Made by a program: the position numbers and the translations under genes. A stretch of 64,000 bases of DNA from Alistipes sp. UBA934 (GTDB lineage Bacteria; Bacteroidota; Bacteroidia; Bacteroidales; Rikenellaceae). Below the pieces are notes generated by a model. It was not told the origin of the DNA. It worked only from the letters and a program-made list of their open reading frames with translations, and made no database searches. Of this stretch, positions 61,001 through 64,000 are shown in pieces; the stretch's first letter is position 1; each line of letters begins with the position of its first letter. Where the stretch lies: positions 23,135 to 87,134 of the forward strand of contig DBDK01000004.1 of NCBI GenBank assembly GCA_002293535.1, given 5' to 3'.

Positions 61001-64000
61001 ACGTTAAAGACGGTCGTGGTGACCCGTGTAAACTTGTCGGTCTCACTGTCGAACAGGTCAAGGCCGGCGTGCACGACAGTGGTGCGTGGCGTTTGCCGAC
61101 CTTTGCCGAGAACGTCAATTCGGCTTATGCGTTGATCGGCTCACCTGCAGCGGGCCTGAACACCACCTATGGTGACCAGATAGGTTACGACACTTCGTCG
61201 TTTATTCCGGCTTCCGGTGCCAGAAGCACGGCAGGTGGTACGTCGATGGTCGGTACGGAGGCTCATTATCAGAGCAGTAGGGCGTACGACAACAATCAGG
61301 GTTATGGTCTTGGTAACACAAACAGCGCTATAGATTTGGATGACTATGGCGATGCACGTTATGGTGTCGGAGTTCGTTGTGTCAGTGTGGCAAAATATGC
61401 CGTTTCATCATCGGGTGACGGCCCGACCACAACTACCGACGGTGCAGGCACGGCTATCACTTCGGCTTCTGCCGGTACGACGGTTAGATTTACGGCAATA
61501 GCGATTCAAAACAATTTGTTCAGTCATTGGACTGCTACCGGCGTTACTCTATCGGAAGAGCAAAAGGCGTCCAATCCTCTCAACATTATGATGCCTGTTG
61601 CGGCCAGTGGTGTTAAGCTGACGGCTGTTTACGTTCCTGCTATGCCCACCATTAATTCTCCCACTGCTCCTTATATCATATATCAGGATGCAAATGGACG
61701 TCTTCAGTTGGGTTCGTGGTCGGCCGGTACGGTGACTTATACGAATATCCGCCTGTTCAAGTTCGGTGGAGTTGTCGGTATGTCGCAGGGCACCACTAAT
61801 GGCGCCGCGTTCAATGCCACTAACGACGTGAAGTTCAATCCCACGGGTACTAGCACGACTCCGAATGCGATTTCGAATTGGAGCGGTGTTCCGTCGTTCG
61901 TTGCTGCTGACTTCAAGGGTACGGCTGCGGCCACTCCGAGTGTTTCGGATGCAAGTTATCACAAGAGGGACAATATCCAGTTGGGCAAGGGCGACCCGTG
62001 TATGCTGGTCGGTTTGACCGAGGCGCAGATTCGTGCCGGCGTCACCAACAATAATCTGTGGCGTCTTCCCACGGCCAAAGAGAACCTTGCCTTTATGGGT
62101 GGTAGTCACGGTAGCGCCAATAACTGGCAAAATGGCGGAACTGACTTCAGGATAGATGCCAGTACGTCTCCAAACGGCACTTCAACGTTGAATTACTGGC
62201 AATCGACCAATGTCAATGGCGCTCCAGGAGCTTATCTTCCCGGATCGACCAGTTCTTCGCTTAATACTAACGGAATGTTCTTGCCGGCTGTAGGTTATCG
62301 TCTCTACACTGCTGGTAATGTTGATCGTCGGGGCGCCCACGCGTACTACTGGTCATCTACGGGATATAGTAATTCCAACGGTCACCATCTGTACTTTTAC
62401 ACTTACCACGCGAATCCCGTAAGCAACTCAAATTACTCTTATGGCTACCCGGTTCGTTGCGTCAGTGTTGCCACATACAATCTTGGATATGCAACACCAT
62501 CGGGCGGAACAATAAGCATCACCGATGGAACAGGTGCGGCTATAAGCAAAGCTTCGGCCGGAGCCGGAGCCAAGTTCACAGCTACTCCTTACACCAACTA
62601 TAAATTTTCAGGTTGGGATGTTTCGAGTGCTCCCGGCGGATTCACTCTTTCGGCGGATCAAAAGGCCTCTAATCCGCTCACTATCTTTATGCCCGCCGGT
62701 AACGTGACCCTCAAGGCGACGTTCGAATTGGCCGGATCTACCACTCCTCCCAGCGAGATTATGGTCAATGGCACCATCTGGGCAGGGACGAACATTCTTA
62801 CAAAGGGTTATTTTGCTCCCACTAATGAGACAGCCGGTGAACTGTTCACCTGGAGTGATGCTATGACGGCTTGTCCTTCGGGTTGGCGTCTTCCGACGAT
62901 GACGGAGCTTTATGAATTGGGTAGTACCAGTCCCTATGTCAGCCTCAATACCAACAGTGTTCTTATCGCAACCGTAATAGGTGGTCGCGATAATGGCAAA
63001 ACGCTGACGCTTCCTGCCTCCACTTCCACCCCGGCGCAGGTGACTGGACATTACTGGAGCTCCACGGAGATTAATGGAAACACCCAGGCAATGAACCTGA
63101 ACTGGATATATTATCAACAGACCGCTGCAACGCCTGCGGCCAAGACTAACGAATACTCTGCCCGTTGCGTCAAGATCGTCACCAGCAACGTTTCGGCGAC
63201 GGCCAGTTCGAATGGTACAGCGAAAGCTTACGTGTCAGGCATTACTGTCACTTCGGCTACCAACGGTACTTCGGTTCTTTTCAGCGCTACTCCGGATACC
63301 GGTTATGGATTTACCGGTTGGACACCAACAGGCATAACTCTCACGGCGGATCAGAAGACCACCAATCCTCTGACCATCACTATGCCTTCCAATGCTGTGA
63401 CTTTGAATGCTGCCTTTAGTGCCATTGACTACAGCGTTTCGGCGACCTGTACCAATGGTACGACCTTGGTCACGAACAGTTCGGGGACGAGCATTACCAC
63501 GGCCACTTCGGGCAGTACGGTTAAATTTATGGCTATGCCGGCTCAATATAGTAAATTAACTTATTGGGAGATTGTAAAAAGTCCGAGCGGTTTCACTCTC
63601 ACCGATGAGGAGAGGATGTCCAGCACATTGAGTATAGCTATGCCTGCTGGCGAACTTATTCTTCGTGCGAACACCATCTCCACGGTGCCTAGTATGACCA
63701 CTCCTGTTGCTCCTTATATCATTTATCAGAGTGGCGAGTATTTGCAGTTGGGTTCTTGGTCTGCCGGTACGGTGACGTATAGCAACATCCGCCTGTTCAA
63801 GTTCGGTGGTGTTATAGGCGTGTCGCAGGGTAGCTCAGGTGCATCGTATGTGTCCAGTGACGTGAAGTTCAACCCCACCGGTAATTCAATAACAGGGGCT
63901 AAAACGATCGGTAGTAGTTGGAGCAGCATTCCGAATTATGTTTCGACGGACAACGTTACGGATATCTCCAGTAGCAGTTATCATAATGCAAATAATATTA
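55033..64000 (+). CDS. Giant fimbrillin-like lipoprotein, at least 2989 residues (runs off window end)
   Basis: Open from ATG 55033 to the window end, read codon by codon with no stop. SPII signal MKKLQRYLSVLAFAVLATAC (Cys20). Residues about 21-460 are a fimbrillin/Mfa-like domain close to that of the divergent neighbour. FISUMP units follow: long forms starting near 56695, 58582, 59647, 60727 (diverged) and 61672, another near 63712 that is cut by the window end, and short forms near 57721 and 62751. Between them lie InlB/Listeria-Bacteroides-type repeats (GYVFAGWELVSGPEGFTLSD...ITMPAGAVSIRAVF). Conserved cores are GKGDPCKLVGLT, WRLPTAKENIAFVGG, NGAPGGYFPGSTT and PVRCV. Probably a very long outer-membrane-anchored adhesin; the end is unknown. 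Confidence 0.85.
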   Translation, partial: MKKLQRYLSVLAFAVLATACSMEMNVDPGTDEPDDSVNAELKLLVPGDFTTRETRGLTENQENEIRDVFVLLFSPSGVLEEIIKGGNIESRANNTASLDVKLPNGTHNLVVLVNAASLIENTSILGTDVAEVADKSYAAVLARIVDEISGKMYPSGGTIPMWGESGNVNISTSTSLSSIGLTRAIARVDIALNDNNIPFELTEVYVMRPNDTYSVAPVKTRFTAGLPSVPAGAERFSAEDSEDIFKYTTFASRSIYVPEADIKNSTHTERMALVVGGRYDGASNVTYYRLDFADADELVDVVRNNLYRFSIFNVSGSGYNSVQEAYEALSSNMTAGLMEWDEAPLENIVWIGDKYLGISKELVQFTAAGGKATVKIVSNVPAGFEMSVGGTRLSSKSNQSVSTSHFKYTLTKSQTAGEWTLEVETLAKNVSPAGAAWEDKWTIDAGSGMIKIPFDVSQAWNTFDPTPWNITVSVNDEGLGSATASEPTASQSKQVSVLATSYPGSVFAGWEIVNVPSGFTLTEVQLKSNPMMFTMPASDVSFRATFGAMPQAERPYIIYLHPESKTLQLGSWANGTVNYSNVMLFKFGSVIGLAQGARDSEAFSAATHLKYNPTTRTIASFENVPLFAASDFKGTAAGTPSVSDARYHNPANIQNGKGDPCKLVGLTYEQIQAGVVDNGRWRLPTAKENISFVGGNHPSAPGWDIGKDDFQYTQSTSPNGTSSLNYWNSANVQGAPGAWFPGSTTWSLNTSGAFVPAMGIRSQNGNVLGRGTLGQYWSSNTASVDAAYSSFFANSETNLAGYHSHTNAMPVRCVAAAGAEFEVSVSAQEGGSAIASATSAAIDETVKAQATPSVGWLFAGWEVLRGDLTLSEAQANNLDLAFTMPTGDVSLLARFLPSEVIINGTTWYGANLSGNGIFATSATDYGALFQWGRNVALPYASGTASPWNSTPQSDNYAWSKADGSKGTFDPCPAGWRVPTQQQLKDLINDTYTTRLWETGTNNVPDAGWTVIPKSGPDAGKALRFSNAGSRGSNGDVGVSPTGTSDRGSLGYYMSSALYNNNPYYILFYSMFPGGIDGNGSKLSSMSVRCVKEVAGETYEITVRAGTGGSAIADHEVATAGSTIKVQATASTGYVFAGWINPTGITLTDAQKSSNPVTFTMPAGAVSLEAEFMSDDPQITNPTAPYIIYQDSQGRLQLGSWSAGTVTYTNIRLFKFGGVVGMSQGTANGNGFTAGDVKFNPTTKSIPGFVSVPSYVAADFKGNAETTPSISDNRYHNVANVVNGKGDPCKLIGFTEAQIRGGAIDNGLWRLPTARENIAFVGGKHANSVGWENGGADVTFNQAVSPNGTTSLNFWNSGNVNGAPGGYFPGSTTSSLNTTGAFLPAVGDREGTFGAVEYRGTTGRFWYSTPNSTSFGHYLVFNSGFAAAAAKVAFSYAFPVRCVPQSTTTYNITVSATTGGTANSDIKSATLGANVTLLASAPQQGYVFAGWELVSGPEGFTLSDAQKASNPMVITMPAGAVSIRAVFQSDKISLTNPAAPYIIYQDSQGRLQLGSWSAGTVTYTNIRLFKFGGVVGMSQGTSTGAAFVASDVKFNPTGTGTTPKAITSYADVASFVAADFKGTAAATPSVSDPSYHNVTNVQNGKGDPCKLVGLAPDQIRAGMIDNGLWRLPTAKENIAFVGGSHASANSWQNGGTSFSLTQSTSPNGTTTLNYWNATNVNGAPGGYFPGSTTSSPNTNGMFLPAVGYRSIGGEVGNRGAQGLAWSSTPYSGSLGHYMHFSSHSVFTTGSINYPNGHSVRCVSQSSYRVSAITGNGTTTISDGTGTVITSASAGAGVKFVASPATGYVFGGWTVSTGPQGFALSDDQKASSTLSIVMPEGNVSLNPNFISSSPSINTPVAPYILYLDGTRMQLGAWTSKSGKVNSSNQMFFQFGSVIGFTNANDAWSADKIKFNPTSDTGYTSLNNWTDWTGSKSTTDGFISGTTYHTQANVKDGRGDPCKLVGLTVEQVKAGVHDSGAWRLPTFAENVNSAYALIGSPAAGLNTTYGDQIGYDTSSFIPASGARSTAGGTSMVGTEAHYQSSRAYDNNQGYGLGNTNSAIDLDDYGDARYGVGVRCVSVAKYAVSSSGDGPTTTTDGAGTAITSASAGTTVRFTAIAIQNNLFSHWTATGVTLSEEQKASNPLNIMMPVAASGVKLTAVYVPAMPTINSPTAPYIIYQDANGRLQLGSWSAGTVTYTNIRLFKFGGVVGMSQGTTNGAAFNATNDVKFNPTGTSTTPNAISNWSGVPSFVAADFKGTAAATPSVSDASYHKRDNIQLGKGDPCMLVGLTEAQIRAGVTNNNLWRLPTAKENLAFMGGSHGSANNWQNGGTDFRIDASTSPNGTSTLNYWQSTNVNGAPGAYLPGSTSSSLNTNGMFLPAVGYRLYTAGNVDRRGAHAYYWSSTGYSNSNGHHLYFYTYHANPVSNSNYSYGYPVRCVSVATYNLGYATPSGGTISITDGTGAAISKASAGAGAKFTATPYTNYKFSGWDVSSAPGGFTLSADQKASNPLTIFMPAGNVTLKATFELAGSTTPPSEIMVNGTIWAGTNILTKGYFAPTNETAGELFTWSDAMTACPSGWRLPTMTELYELGSTSPYVSLNTNSVLIATVIGGRDNGKTLTLPASTSTPAQVTGHYWSSTEINGNTQAMNLNWIYYQQTAATPAAKTNEYSARCVKIVTSNVSATASSNGTAKAYVSGITVTSATNGTSVLFSATPDTGYGFTGWTPTGITLTADQKTTNPLTITMPSNAVTLNAAFSAIDYSVSATCTNGTTLVTNSSGTSITTATSGSTVKFMAMPAQYSKLTYWEIVKSPSGFTLTDEERMSSTLSIAMPAGELILRANTISTVPSMTTPVAPYIIYQSGEYLQLGSWSAGTVTYSNIRLFKFGGVIGVSQGSSGASYVSSDVKFNPTGNSITGAKTIGSSWSSIPNYVSTDNVTDISSSSYHNANNI
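55687..55734 (+). repeat. 48-bp perfect inverted repeat, right copy
   Basis: Partner of 54153-54200 in the rightward giant gene. The two copies face each other across about 1.5 kb that includes both promoters, so homologous recombination could invert the whole divergent region. Confidence 0.85.
58579..58698 (+). repeat. Near-identical 120-bp direct repeat, copy 1
   Basis: Encodes the start of a long FISUMP unit (APYIIYQDSQGRLQLGSW onward). Differs from copy 2 (59644-59763) at two bases only, both synonymous. Further copies at 61669 and 63709 are more divergent. Confidence 0.85.
59644..59763 (+). repeat. Near-identical 120-bp direct repeat, copy 2
   Basis: Lies 1065 bases (355 codons) after copy 1, exactly one FISUMP-plus-repeat unit. 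In-frame spacing means recombination would add or remove a whole unit without breaking the gene. Confidence 0.85.

Overview
The window is about 64 kb of a chromosome from a member of the Bacteroidota, most likely Bacteroidales; the gene mix and moderately high GC suggest Rikenellaceae/Alistipes-like, but that is a guess. The grounds are: many start codons sit just behind a TAnnTTTG -7 element, the Bacteroidota housekeeping promoter; there is an Na+-pumping methylmalonyl-CoA decarboxylase cluster and a succinylornithine carbamoyltransferase; and there are many SPII lipoproteins, a PCMD-like protein, DUF3575, fimbrillin-like and Fib_succ_major (FISUMP) domains. No tRNA, rRNA, CRISPR array or insertion sequence was seen. 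No gap longer than 300 bases lacks a gene. The longest gaps are 19065-19263, 313-475, 35749-35899 and 54900-55032, and all hold promoters or repeats.

Layout. 1-8.4 kb: valS start (partial), lon, then a leftward ddl / membrane-anchored murF-like / alpha-beta hydrolase operon and a leftward rbr / outer-membrane protein / recO operon. 8.46-13.1 kb: rightward methylmalonyl-CoA epimerase and decarboxylase operon with an unrelated lipoprotein gene inside it. 13.1-16.1 kb: leftward SDR, YugP-type peptidase, PAP2 and argF' genes. 16.1-19.1 kb: rightward LolC/E-like permease, menG, two small envelope proteins and a Cys-rich metallothionein-like lipoprotein, closed by a terminator. 19.2-27.3 kb: phage-derived structural cassette (tail-like proteins, major capsid-like, portal, connector-like, holin) without terminase or integrase. 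27.3-32.1 kb: leftward rplY-pth-S4 operon, a DUF3467 gene and lnt-folC. 32.1-34.75 kb: overlapping cmk-ispH-pepT. 34.8-38.8 kb: leftward fabH and a rightward lipoprotein / barrel / PCMD-like trio. 38.9-45.3 kb: efflux operon whose RND pump is fused in frame to a TolC-like outer membrane factor, followed by a CBM9-like protein and a GlsB-type membrane protein. 45.4-49.4 kb: maeB and a DUF3575/OmpA-like surface protein. 49.46-64 kb: two divergent, paralogous giant lipoproteins (1811 aa and more than 2989 aa, the second running off the window), each with a fimbrillin-like N-terminus followed by alternating InlB/Listeria-Bacteroides-type repeats and FISUMP domains.

How the parts fit together. The mmd cluster converts succinate-derived methylmalonyl-CoA to propionyl-CoA and stores the energy as a sodium gradient; maeB feeds pyruvate and NADPH. 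lon, pth, rplY, cmk, ispH, fabH, folC, lnt and menG are housekeeping genes. The envelope theme is strong: D-Ala-D-Ala synthesis and ligation, lipoprotein maturation and release, efflux, and the large surface adhesins. The most unusual items are the giant divergent adhesin pair with near-identical DNA repeats, the terminase-less phage cassette, the RND-TolC fusion and the perfect inverted repeat over its promoter.
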